This document shows positions 31,528 to 38,929 of a DNA stretch of 43,161 nt, piece after piece (the stretch's first letter is position 1; each line of letters begins with the position of its first letter). The notes under the pieces are model-generated. The model had not been told where the DNA came from. It saw nothing but the letters and a program-made list of their open reading frames with translations, and made no database searches. Where the stretch lies: NCBI GenBank assembly GCA_017626845.1, contig JAGAHX010000002.1, positions 1-43,161 on the forward strand, in the 5' to 3' direction. This DNA is from Bacillota bacterium (GTDB lineage: Bacteria; Bacillota; Clostridia; Peptostreptococcales; Anaerovoracaceae). The translations under genes were made by a program, and so were the position numbers.

Positions 31528-32303
31528 GTTTTTAAAGCCTTTCGAATGTATCCCAAATATTCCGCCAGGACCGGATATTCTCCGGACAGGATCTCCGCTG
31601 CCGCGATGATGTAGCGGCGGTGTCTATCCAGTATTTTGCGGGCTACCCCGCTGGCCAGCTCCAGTTCCTTCATGGGGAGGGCCTTGTTCTTCCGCATTTT
31701 ATCGAGCAATTCTTCGTTCTTCAGGAGCGCCAGCACCGCTTTGCAGCAGGCGTCCTTGGTCTTGCCCGCCTTGGGGGAGCTTTCCGCCAGGTCGAAGAAC
31801 GAGAAGCCGTAGGGTTTTAAGATCTCCTGGGCTGCCGCGATCTCTTCGCGGGCTGCGGCCGCCGGGTCCACCGCGGGACCTGCGGACATCTCCGCCACCC
31901 TGCTCTGCACCTCCAGGCTTACCGCATCCGGGGTCTCGCCCTCTTCGGTGCCGAAGTCGCCGTCGAAGGCGCCGGGCAGCACGTGGATCTCGCCTTTATG
32001 CCGCCACTGGGAGCGGATGTCGTCCAGCAGCCGTCTGCGGATGACCACCGAAGCGAAGGCCGGGAACGCCCCTTTTTCCGCTTCGTAGCTCTGCACCGCT
32101 TCGTGGAAGGCCAGCAGCGCCGTGCTCCATTCGTCGTCGCTGTCCGTGATATACCGGTGGGTGACGTCGCTGCAGATCCGCAGCATCCAGGACTTCTGGG
32201 TCTCTATCAAGTTGTTGAGCGCGTCTTCCGAGGTCTTGGCCTCCAGCGCTAAACGATCGATGTCCATGTCCTTGAATATATCATTTTTCGGGATCTGCTT
32301 CAA
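31524..32303 (-). CDS. sigI: RNA polymerase sigma factor SigI
   Basis: A 259-residue sigma factor of the SigI family. Region 2 is seen in DEWSTALLAFHEAVQSYEAE, then KGAFPAFASVVIRRRLLDDI, with the family tract that follows (RSQWRHKGE). The C-terminal half holds the SigI-specific domain ending GVARKILDRHRRYIIAAAEI. The start is probably the TTG at 32303, with AGAGG eight bases upstream; an ATG at 32267 is the alternative. It has a SigI-type promoter of its own at 32329-32358, which implies self-activation once released by RsgI. Confidence 0.92.
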   Translation of the reverse strand: MKQIPKNDIFKDMDIDRLALEAKTSEDALNNLIETQKSWMLRICSDVTHRYITDSDDEWSTALLAFHEAVQSYEAEKGAFPAFASVVIRRRLLDDIRSQWRHKGEIHVLPGAFDGDFGTEEGETPDAVSLEVQSRVAEMSAGPAVDPAAAAREEIAAAQEILKPYGFSFFDLAESSPKAGKTKDACCKAVLALLKNEELLDKMRKNKALPMKELELASGVARKILDRHRRYIIAAAEILSGEYPVLAEYLGYIRKALKT

Positions 32304-32328
32304 GGACCGGACCTCTTTCCCTTATATC

Positions 32329-32358
32329 TTTCGCAGAAGCAACCCCGGAAAACGGGGT
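32329..32358 (-). promoter_or_regulatory. SigI-type promoter of sigI-rsgI
   Basis: The minus strand has ACCCC (32354-32358), 20 bases, then CGAAA (32329-32333). The same elements and spacing occur at 34653-34682 and 36349-36378. The ACCCC box forms the 5' arm of a small hairpin (ACCCCG/CGGGGT). Confidence 0.75.
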
Positions 32359-32366
32359 CGCTTCGA

Positions 32367-33212
32367 TCATTCTTCCACAATTTTTATCTGTTCTCCGTCG
32401 CAGACCAGGTCCCAGGCGGCCTCCCGCGTCAGCAGCACCCGGGCGCCTGCCGTCTCCAGGGCTTCCACGGTCTCGATATCCTCCGGGATCTCATCCGAAG
32501 AAGTGATGACCGCGATCTGCGGGTCCACCGCTTCCAGCAGTTCCGGCAGCATCTCCTGCCAGTGTCCATGGTAGGGGACCTTCAGAAAGCTGCAGCTTTG
32601 CGCGCTCTGCGCCAGATATTCCGAGATCCTTGCATCTTCTGCATCCCCCATGAAGAGGAGCCGGCAGCTGCCGTCCGTCGCCGTCACGATGAGGGAAGAG
32701 TTGTTGCTGGGGTCAACGGCGTATTCGCTCTGCGCCGGGGCATCGATGGCGTAGGACACGCCGCCGATGGAAAGCACCGTGTCGCTGGTTACGGTCACCG
32801 GGGTGACCTCCGCCAGTTCCAGCGCCTCCAGGTAGTTTTCGTATTCGCTGCTGTCCTTGGGATAGTTGCTCTGGTAGACCGCGCCGACCTCGATGTTCTT
32901 CAGGATCTTCGCCGCGCCGCCCACGTGGTCCTTGTCAAAGTGGCTGATGATGAGGGCGTCCAATTTATCGATCCCCTGCTCCTGAAGGTAGGCCAGAATC
33001 TCCTTGCCGAATCCCTTCTCGCCTGTGTCGATCAGCACCGCGCTGTCTTCAGTCCAAAGGAGGAAGGCGTCCGCCTTGCCGGCGGAAAAGCAGTGGAGGT
33101 TCAGGTCCACGTTCTCCGAAGAAGACTGCGTGTTCCCCGGCGCGCAGCCTGCCAGAAGGCCTGCGATCAGCAGCGCTGCCAGCAGCAGTTTTCCTGCTCT
33201 CAGCCGCCTCAT
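32367..33212 (-). CDS. ComEC-like metallo-beta-lactamase-fold lipoprotein
   Basis: A 281-residue protein with a lipoprotein signal (LLAALLIAGLLAGC, Cys near residue 23), so it is exposed outside the cell. The rest is the MBL-fold hydrolase domain as found at the end of ComEC/Rec2: FSAGKADAFLL, VLIDTGEKGFG, the metal motif SHFDKDHVGG, LFMGDAEDA and VPYHGHWQ. Such free-standing forms may cleave nucleic acid or phosphodiesters; the true substrate is unknown. It is the third gene of the VTC operon, two bases after the DUF4956 gene. Confidence 0.88.
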   Translation of the reverse strand: MRRLRAGKLLLAALLIAGLLAGCAPGNTQSSSENVDLNLHCFSAGKADAFLLWTEDSAVLIDTGEKGFGKEILAYLQEQGIDKLDALIISHFDKDHVGGAAKILKNIEVGAVYQSNYPKDSSEYENYLEALELAEVTPVTVTSDTVLSIGGVSYAIDAPAQSEYAVDPSNNSSLIVTATDGSCRLLFMGDAEDARISEYLAQSAQSCSFLKVPYHGHWQEMLPELLEAVDPQIAVITSSDEIPEDIETVEALETAGARVLLTREAAWDLVCDGEQIKIVEE

Positions 33213-33214
33213 CG

Positions 33215-33892
33215 CTACAGCGCCTCTTTCTCGACGGCGCGTCCGCAGATGATGGTCAGGTTGCCGTTGCGGCAGCGGATCTCGTCCAGGAATTCCTTGG
33301 TTTTGGAGGCATCCTTCAGGACGATGTGGTAAGTGAGTTCGTACAGTGTGCCCATGTTCGTGGTCTTCACCTTGTCCAGATCGCTGCGGGTCGTATATTT
33401 TGCGAACAGATCGTCGAACAGATCTTCATAGTCCAGATTCTCCGGGATGGAGATCTTCAGCGTGCGCTCGCCGTCCCTTTTTCCACCGAATCCGGCAGTG
33501 GTGAGAAGGATCGTGAACACGGCCATCACCAGGAAGAAACAGACCGCCAGGCCCAGGTAGCCCATGCCTAGGGCCAGTCCCAGGGTCATGGCCAAGAAGA
33601 TCATGCCGATCTCCCGGGCAGTGCCTGCCGCGGAGCGGAAACGCACCAGGGAGAAGCCGCCGGCCACGGCGACGCCTGCGCCGATGTTGCCGTTCACCAG
33701 CATGATGACCACCGCCACCATGGCCGGCAGCATGGCCAGAGCAACGGCGAAGCTCTGGGAATATTTGTTTTTATACATGCACAGCAGCGCCGTACCGAGG
33801 CCCAGCACCAGGGCGAGCCCCGTGCACATCAGGAAATTTGCCGTCGTTATCTGGCTGCCGGTAAAGATCGTGTCCAGGAGGGAAGTGAACAT
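33215..33892 (-). CDS. DUF4956 membrane protein
   Basis: A 225-residue protein with about four membrane helices in the first 135 residues (TGLALVLGLGTALLCMY, MLPAMVAVVIMLVNG, GVAVAGGFSLVRFRSAAGTA, FLAMTLGLALGMGYLGLAVC) and a soluble C-terminal part. The FSLVRFRSAAGTAREI tract is the DUF4956 hallmark. DUF4956 genes are often found next to VTC-domain genes, as here; a role in moving or anchoring a VTC product has been proposed by association only. Its start overlaps the VTC gene by 46 bases. Confidence 0.9.
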   Translation of the reverse strand: MFTSLLDTIFTGSQITTANFLMCTGLALVLGLGTALLCMYKNKYSQSFAVALAMLPAMVAVVIMLVNGNIGAGVAVAGGFSLVRFRSAAGTAREIGMIFLAMTLGLALGMGYLGLAVCFFLVMAVFTILLTTAGFGGKRDGERTLKISIPENLDYEDLFDDLFAKYTTRSDLDKVKTTNMGTLYELTYHIVLKDASKTKEFLDEIRCRNGNLTIICGRAVEKEAL

Positions 33893-34626
33893 AATTTTGT
33901 ATCTCCTTGTCTATTTTCCGTGCTCCGTCCGAGCACTACGTTCTTGTAATAGGTTCCGTATTTGGAAAACGAGGTCATATGGATATCGTTTTCCGAAAGA
34001 AGGCGGGCCAGCCACAGAGGGGCTGTTCCCGGGATCTTGATCTCCATCAGCACCGTGCCGTCTTCCAGAAGAGCTGATCCGCCGTCGCCTTCGCGAAGGT
34101 CCAGATGGTCGTCCCGGTAGCGGAGGTTCGTGTCGAACGTGATCCGCAAATCTGGATTCTCCACGCCCTTCGCACCTGCGTAGGCTTCCCTGTCGTATCC
34201 GATAAAGACTCTGGGCTTCAGATCCAGGCGGGGGCGCATCCAGTCGATCTCCCGGGAGATCTGGGAGGGCTCTTTCAGGGTGCCGGTCTTCAGGTATTCC
34301 GCCGCCTCGTCTGCCGGCAGCACGATCCTTCTCTTGTAGACCACGCCGTCGTACTTCTTCTTGATCTCCACGAATACGTTGTCGGATCCTTGTGCGGTGC
34401 CGTAGCTGCGGATGCGCAGTTTTTCCTTATATACGGGCTTTTCGATGGATTCCCGGATCAGCTGCCAGTCGTCGGTGTCGTAGTACAGGTTGCAGATCGT
34501 GTAATTCGCATGCGCATCCGGCTCCATATGGCCTTCGATGCCCGCCTTTACAGCCTCGTACTGCGCCCTGGTAAGCAGGAATTTCTTTTCATATCGTTTA
34601 AAACAGTTCTGAATGATCTCTGCCAT
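33847..34626 (-). CDS. VTC-domain protein (polyphosphate polymerase-like)
   Basis: A 259-residue protein made of one VTC domain, the tunnel-shaped fold that makes polyphosphate from ATP in yeast Vtc4. The basic and acidic residues that line the tunnel can be followed: RYEKKFLLT near 11-19, NLYYDTDD near 46, KEKLRIRSYG near 67-76, VFVEIKKKYDGVVYKRR near 84-100, VLMEIKIPG, and SKYGTYYKNVVL near the end. No membrane helix. The ATG at 34626 (AGAGG upstream) is chosen because longer forms would begin upstream of the SigI-type promoter. It is first in an operon with DUF4956 and the MBL lipoprotein. Confidence 0.9.
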   Translation of the reverse strand: MAEIIQNCFKRYEKKFLLTRAQYEAVKAGIEGHMEPDAHANYTICNLYYDTDDWQLIRESIEKPVYKEKLRIRSYGTAQGSDNVFVEIKKKYDGVVYKRRIVLPADEAAEYLKTGTLKEPSQISREIDWMRPRLDLKPRVFIGYDREAYAGAKGVENPDLRITFDTNLRYRDDHLDLREGDGGSALLEDGTVLMEIKIPGTAPLWLARLLSENDIHMTSFSKYGTYYKNVVLGRSTENRQGDTKLCSLPSWTRSLPAAR

Positions 34627-34652
34627 GGTTCTTAACCTCTTTTCACTATATC

Positions 34653-34682
34653 TTTCGGAGGTGACCCGGCCAAAATTGGGGT
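34653..34682 (-). promoter_or_regulatory. SigI-type promoter of the VTC-DUF4956-MBL operon
   Basis: The minus strand has ACCCC (34678-34682), 20 bases, then CGAAA (34653-34657), followed by GATATAG. It leaves a leader of about 20 bases before the VTC ATG. Confidence 0.75.
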
Positions 34683-34709
34683 CGCAGCAGAGTTTTTTAG
34701 CAAAATTTA

Positions 34710-34730
34710 TCCCTTCGACAGGCTCAGGGA
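34710..34730. repeat. Short imperfect palindrome TCCCTTCGACAGGCTCAGGGA
   Basis: The arms TCCCT and AGGGA enclose a TTCGACAGGCTC core. Similar CCTTCGACA-type sequences turn up as dispersed repeats in many genomes, and CCCTTCGACA also occurs in the loop of the palindrome at 21382-21432. Only this copy is complete here; significance is uncertain. Confidence 0.3.
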
Positions 34731-34746
34731 CCATCTAAGGGACCGT

Positions 34747-34774
34747 AACAAAACGGCCCGATCGCTCGGGCCGT
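34747..34774 (-). terminator. Terminator of the Cthe_2159-like gene
   Basis: ACGGCCCG (34753-34760) pairs with CGGGCCGT (34767-34774), loop of 6. The minus strand continues with TTTTGTT. Confidence 0.88.
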
Positions 34775-34807
34775 CCGCTTATTCTTCATTGGAGGTGTTT
34801 TGCTTTA

Positions 34808-36280
34808 TTAGTTTTGGGGCATTTCGGGCATCTCACCGTTCATGCCGCCCTGGGGAGGCTGGCCCATGGGGCCGTGACCGCCGTGTCCGCCCATGGGACC
34901 GAAGCCGCCTTCCGGCATTTCCGGTCTTTCGCCGTTCATCTCAGGCATTTCCCCGTTAAAATTGCCCATTTGGCCTTTACCGCCGAAGCCGCCCATCTGG
35001 CCGCCCATGCCGGAATCCATGGTGGTTCCGTAGGGGTTGACGAAGCATCCGTCGACGATGTAGCAGGTGCCTTCGTAGTCCAGTCCGCCTTCGCCGCCGT
35101 TGCTGGCTGCCTTTACGATGGTGGTGAGTCCGCCGATGATGTTAACGTTGCCGTTGGAATCGATGCCGTCCGCGCCGGCGGAGATGTTTACGGTGCCGCC
35201 CATGATATTGACGGAGAAGGTGTAATCCGTCAGGTCGCTGTTGGCTGCGTTGATCCCGTCATCGCTCGCCGTTACGTCGATCTGGCCGCTGTAGATATTT
35301 ACGACAGCGCCTTCCAGCGCTTCGCCGGATTTCTTTACGTTGATGGTGGGGCCATCTTCGCCTTCTTCACCGATGGTGAGGATATAATCGGCCTTGATGC
35401 CGTCATCGCCTGCGCTTACGGTAATGGTTCCGCTCTTGATGGTCAGATCCGTGCCGGAGTTCATGCCGTCGTCCACCGAGGTGATATTGATCTTCAGGGA
35501 GCCGTCGACGATGAAGGAAGCGTCGCTATAGCCATCCGCGATATCGTCTTCGTCGGTGCTACTCACTTTGATGCCGTGTTTGGCGTTGCCGTTGACGTTC
35601 AGGGTGCCGGTGCCGGTGAGGACCACCGCGCTGCCGGCCTTTGCCTTGATGACCGCGCCATCGTAGGTATCCAGCTCTTCGTCCGCGGTATCTTCGTTAT
35701 CGTTGAGGGTAACGGTGCCTTCAATGACGATCTTGGCTTCGGCGCCCTTATTGATGGAGAGAGTCGCGCCGGTGGTGCTGGTCAGGTTGAGATCCTTCAG
35801 CACGAGGACCACGTCCTGGGTGCCCTTCTTCACTTTGATGTTGCCGTCGCTGCAGGTGCCGGTGATGATGTAGGTGCCCGCTTCACTGATGGTCACCTGA
35901 TCATTGGAATCGCTCATCACGATGGTCTCGGCGTTCTTGGTGTCGGCTGTCAGGGCTTCCGCCGTATTGCTGGCCAGGGTGCTGGTTTGGATCTCGCCGG
36001 CCTCGGTCGCCATCTGCGCGCTTCCCATCTGTCCTTGCTGCATTTGTCCGCCGAACGGTCCGCCGAATTCGGACTGGCCTTCCATGCCTTGGAAGAAGCC
36101 TCCCTGCTGGCTGGGCATTTCGCCTTGCAGGAGCTGCTGGATCTTTTGTGCGAACTGGGAGATCCAGCTGGTGCTGCTGCCTTGCGTCTGCTGTGCATCG
36201 TCTGCGAAGACGCTTGCGGGTGCGGCGATCATGCTGGCCGCGAGTGTTATGGTTGCTGCTTTCTTTGCGATCTTATTCAT
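34808..36280 (-). CDS. Secreted Cthe_2159-like carbohydrate-binding beta-helix protein
   Basis: A 490-residue exported protein. A signal peptide (about 1-26, ending SVFADDAQ) is followed by a Gln/Gly/Met-rich segment (about 50-90, with QGGFFQGMEGQ and GGQMQQGQMG). The central 300 residues are the Cthe_2159/DUF4353 right-handed beta-helix, with repeated turns such as VDDGMNSGTDLTIKSGTITV, SAGDDGIKAD, ASDDGINAAN and SAGADGIDSNGNVNI; the repeated Asp-Asp/Asp-Gly pairs probably bind calcium. The last 75 residues are Gly/Met/Pro/Gln-rich (MGQMGGFGGKG, GQPPQGGMNGEMPEMPQ). The C. thermocellum relative binds cellulose and pectin-type acids. AAGGAG precedes the ATG, and a SigI-type promoter lies 69 bases upstream. 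Confidence 0.9.
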   Translation of the reverse strand: MNKIAKKAATITLAASMIAAPASVFADDAQQTQGSSTSWISQFAQKIQQLLQGEMPSQQGGFFQGMEGQSEFGGPFGGQMQQGQMGSAQMATEAGEIQTSTLASNTAEALTADTKNAETIVMSDSNDQVTISEAGTYIITGTCSDGNIKVKKGTQDVVLVLKDLNLTSTTGATLSINKGAEAKIVIEGTVTLNDNEDTADEELDTYDGAVIKAKAGSAVVLTGTGTLNVNGNAKHGIKVSSTDEDDIADGYSDASFIVDGSLKINITSVDDGMNSGTDLTIKSGTITVSAGDDGIKADYILTIGEEGEDGPTINVKKSGEALEGAVVNIYSGQIDVTASDDGINAANSDLTDYTFSVNIMGGTVNISAGADGIDSNGNVNIIGGLTTIVKAASNGGEGGLDYEGTCYIVDGCFVNPYGTTMDSGMGGQMGGFGGKGQMGNFNGEMPEMNGERPEMPEGGFGPMGGHGGHGPMGQPPQGGMNGEMPEMPQN

Positions 36281-36348
36281 GGTATTTCTCCTTATCTTCT
36301 GATTTCTTTCCGATCTCTTCGGGGTCCCATCCCCTCTTGCACTATCTA

Positions 36349-36378
36349 TTTCGGAGGGCGTTTTGGGATTTTTGGGGT
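36349..36378 (-). promoter_or_regulatory. SigI-type promoter of the Cthe_2159-like gene
   Basis: The minus strand has ACCCC (36374-36378), 20 bases, then CGAAA (36349-36353), followed by TAGATAG. The leader is about 60 bases. Confidence 0.75.
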
Positions 36379-36404
36379 CACGGAAAAAATTTTTAAAAAA
36401 TTTG

Positions 36405-36413
36405 TGCTACACT
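36405..36413 (+). promoter_or_regulatory. Extended -10 promoter of the C69 peptidase gene
   Basis: TGCTACACT lies 31 bases before the ATG at 36445. It is divergent from the SigI-type promoter about 30 bases away. Confidence 0.55.
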
Positions 36414-36444
36414 AAAATCATCAGAAGTAAAAAGGAGGAAGACC

Positions 36445-37902
36445 ATGCCCTGCACCACATTATTAGTAGGAAAGAAAGCCACCTTCGACGGATCCACCAT
36501 GATCGCAAGAAACGAAGATTCCGGCGGGCTCTCATTCAATTCCAAGAAACATATCGTCGTACAGCCGGCGGACCAGCCCCGGCATTACGAATCCGTTATC
36601 TCCAAGGTAAAGATCGATCTCCCGGACGATCCCATGCGCTACACCGCCATGCCCAACGGAGATCCCTCCGAAGGCAACTGGTACGCTGCCGGGGTCAACA
36701 CCGCAGGCGTTTCGATGACCGCCACAGAGACCCTCACCTCCAACGAGCGGGTGCTCTCCGGCGACCCGATGGTAAAGGAAGGCATCGGCGAAGAGGATAT
36801 CGTAACGATCACTCTGCCCTATATCCGCAGCGCCCGGGAAGGCGTAAAGCGGCTGGGGATGCTGCTGGAGACCTACGGCACCTACGAGATGAACGGCATC
36901 GCCTTCTCCGACATCGAAGAAGTATGGTGGATGGAGACCATCGGCGGCCATCACTGGATCGCCCGCCGGGTGCCCGACGACTGTTATGCGGTGGCGCCCA
37001 ACTACTTCAATCTGGATGAATTCGACCTGGACGATGCGCTCGGAGAACAAAAGGAGCACATGGCCAGCGCAGATATCCGGGAGTTTATTGCAGAAAACCA
37101 CCTGGACCTCAGTTTCGATGGCATGCCCTTCGACGCCCGCACGGCTTTCGGCAGTCACAGCGATGCGGACCATGTCTATAACACGCCCCGCGCCTGGTAC
37201 ATCGAACGCTATTTCAACAAGAACACCTATTTCTGGGACGGTCCGGACGCGGACTTTATGCCCTTCTCCGACAACATCCCCTTCTGCATGGCGCCGGAGC
37301 GCAAGATCACCGTGGAAGACGTAAAGTACGTTCTGTCCTCCCACTACCAGGGCACCATGTACGATCCCTACGCATCCAGCAGCGAACCGCTCCACAAGGG
37401 GGAACTGCGGCCCATCGGGGTCAACCGGAATAATTTCCTTTCGCTCACCCAGATCCGTCCGGACCGCCACGAAGCCATCCGCATCCTGGAATGGGTGGCC
37501 TTCGGCTCCAACGTGTTCAACGCCTTCGTTCCGCTTTACGCCAACGTGGACAAGGCGCCGGTTTACTTTGCCACGGCAGACAGCCAGGTGACCACCGACA
37601 GCTTCTACTGGACGAACCGCATCATCGCCGCCATGGCGGATGCCAGCTACGCCAAGTGCAAAGCGCATCTGGAGCGCTACCAGCTGGCGGTGCAGTCCGA
37701 GGGCTGGCGCATCATCAAGGAGACCGATAAGAAATTCGAAAGCTTAAGGCGCAAGACAAATGCCGCTGCCATAAAGATGCAGGAAGAAGCCAACGAGCAG
37801 ATCGCCGCCATGGTCCGCGAGAAGACCGACGACCTTCTGGATAAGGTCCTGCGGGAGCGCAGCCTGGAGATGAAGAATCACTATTCCCGCGCCGACGCCT
37901 AA
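36445..37902 (+). CDS. C69-family dipeptidase (PepD-like)
   Basis: A 485-residue N-terminal-nucleophile peptidase. The opening MPCTTLLVGKKATFDGSTMI, then ARNEDSGG, is the C69 signature; the cysteine at position 3 would become the nucleophile after trimming. ANTAGVSMTATETLTSNE-like sequence follows (here GVNTAGVSMTATETLTSN), and FSDIEEVWWMETIGGHHWIA and VPDDCYAVAPNYF are also family marks. No signal peptide, so it acts on dipeptides in the cytoplasm. AAGGAGGAAG supports the start. It ends at a terminator shared with the convergent lipoprotein. Confidence 0.94.
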   Translation: MPCTTLLVGKKATFDGSTMIARNEDSGGLSFNSKKHIVVQPADQPRHYESVISKVKIDLPDDPMRYTAMPNGDPSEGNWYAAGVNTAGVSMTATETLTSNERVLSGDPMVKEGIGEEDIVTITLPYIRSAREGVKRLGMLLETYGTYEMNGIAFSDIEEVWWMETIGGHHWIARRVPDDCYAVAPNYFNLDEFDLDDALGEQKEHMASADIREFIAENHLDLSFDGMPFDARTAFGSHSDADHVYNTPRAWYIERYFNKNTYFWDGPDADFMPFSDNIPFCMAPERKITVEDVKYVLSSHYQGTMYDPYASSSEPLHKGELRPIGVNRNNFLSLTQIRPDRHEAIRILEWVAFGSNVFNAFVPLYANVDKAPVYFATADSQVTTDSFYWTNRIIAAMADASYAKCKAHLERYQLAVQSEGWRIIKETDKKFESLRRKTNAAAIKMQEEANEQIAAMVREKTDDLLDKVLRERSLEMKNHYSRADA

Positions 37903-37920
37903 GACGCCTAACAACATAAA

Positions 37921-37950
37921 AAAGACCGCGGTTTTTCAGCCGCGGTCTTT
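37921..37950. terminator. Bidirectional terminator
   Basis: AAAGACCGCGG (37921-37931) pairs with CCGCGGTCTTT (37940-37950), with A-rich bases on the left and T-rich on the right. It serves the C69 gene and the convergent small lipoprotein gene. Confidence 0.9.
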
Positions 37951-37964
37951 CGTTTGCTTTTCCG

Positions 37965-38345
37965 TTATTCTTCCGTTCTCTTTTCCAGATACATCGTACC
38001 GCCGCCATCGGAGATCAGCAGCTGTCCGGCTTCGTTGAATTCCATTTTGGAATCCGCACCGTTCATGTTGATGGTACCCGCTTCCGCGTCGTAGGTGAAG
38101 TCGTTTTCTTCGCCCGCGATGCTCATCAGGCCGGTGCCGTCCGCCGCAAAGCTCAGGATGGCTTCGTATCCGAGATCTTTCAGCTGCTGCATTGCCTCTT
38201 CGTCGGCAGAAGCTTCGCCGGCGTCGATCTTGACGATGTCGTAGGTGCCGGTGTAATCGACCGGTTCCGCGGCTTCCTCCTTCGCACAGGCAGCCAGCGC
38301 AAAGATCAGGATCAGCGCCAGTGCGATGCTTACAAATTTCTTCAT
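37965..38345 (-). CDS. Small lipoprotein, paralogue A
   Basis: A 126-residue protein with a lipoprotein signal (ALALILIFALAAC, Cys near residue 20). The mature part has DYTGTYDIVKIDAGEASADE, EEAMQQLKDLGYEAILSFAA, DGTGLMSI and ends DGGGTMYLEKRTEE. The layout (a tyrosine-rich start, helix, then several beta strands with a DGTG turn) resembles small lipocalin-like lipoproteins common in Clostridia. It follows, and is related to, the gene at 38378-38857. Function unknown. Confidence 0.85.
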   Translation of the reverse strand: MKKFVSIALALILIFALAACAKEEAAEPVDYTGTYDIVKIDAGEASADEEAMQQLKDLGYEAILSFAADGTGLMSIAGEENDFTYDAEAGTINMNGADSKMEFNEAGQLLISDGGGTMYLEKRTEE

Positions 38346-38377
38346 ATTCTCCTCCTGAATCGTCTATCGTCTCTGCC

Positions 38378-38857
38378 TTAGGGCATCAATTCCAGATACA
38401 TGGTCCCGGCCGGATCTACGATGACCAGAGATCCGTCCGAAAGAAGCGTCATCTGCGATGTCTGATCGTTCATCGTAATGATGCCGCTCTCGTCGTCGTA
38501 GGTGAACCGGGTGAGTTCTCCCCGCAGGTCCATAACGCCGTTGCCGTCTTCCTCCAGCACGATGACCGTCCGGAACCCCCGGTCGCGGATCGCCTGCATC
38601 GTCGCTTCGTCTGCAGAGCCGTCGCCGCTCACCGTTTCGATCCTCGTAATGAGGTACGTCGCCGCGAAGGTATCGTTCGGGTCGGGTTTCGCCGGGATAT
38701 CCAGATATTCTCCGGCAGGTTTCGCCACCTCCGCGACTGCGGCAGGCAGCTCGTTATTTTCAATGGGTTCGGGCTGTTCCTGCGCTTCGTTTGCTTTACA
38801 TCCGGCCATCGCCAGAACCAGAAGAAGTGCCAGGAGCAGGCACAACCGTTTTTTCAT
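38378..38857 (-). CDS. Small lipoprotein, paralogue B
   Basis: A 159-residue lipoprotein (LLALLLVLAMAGC, Cys near residue 20). After a 40-residue linker it follows the same plan as paralogue A: YLITRIETVSGDGSADEATM, AIRDRGFRTVIVLEEDGNGV, FTYDDESGIITMND and DPAGTMYLELMP. The two genes are 32 bases apart in one unit behind the promoter at 38892-38900. Function unknown; probably a tandem duplication that has diverged. Confidence 0.85.
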   Translation of the reverse strand: MKKRLCLLLALLLVLAMAGCKANEAQEQPEPIENNELPAAVAEVAKPAGEYLDIPAKPDPNDTFAATYLITRIETVSGDGSADEATMQAIRDRGFRTVIVLEEDGNGVMDLRGELTRFTYDDESGIITMNDQTSQMTLLSDGSLVIVDPAGTMYLELMP

Positions 38858-38891
38858 GGATCGTCCTCCAAGGGGTAAGATTTGCCCTGAT

Positions 38892-38900
38892 ATTATAACA
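38892..38900 (-). promoter_or_regulatory. Extended -10 promoter of the small lipoprotein pair
   Basis: The minus strand reads TGTTATAAT, 35 bases before the ATG at 38857. Confidence 0.65.
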
Positions 38901-38929
38901 GAGCGAAGAGGAGCTTGCCAGTTTAAATT

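Noticed and set aside
34814-36415. A 533-codon open frame on the plus strand
   Set aside because: It is the complement of the repetitive Cthe_2159-like gene. The apparent Ala/Gly/His repeats are a product of that gene's repeats.
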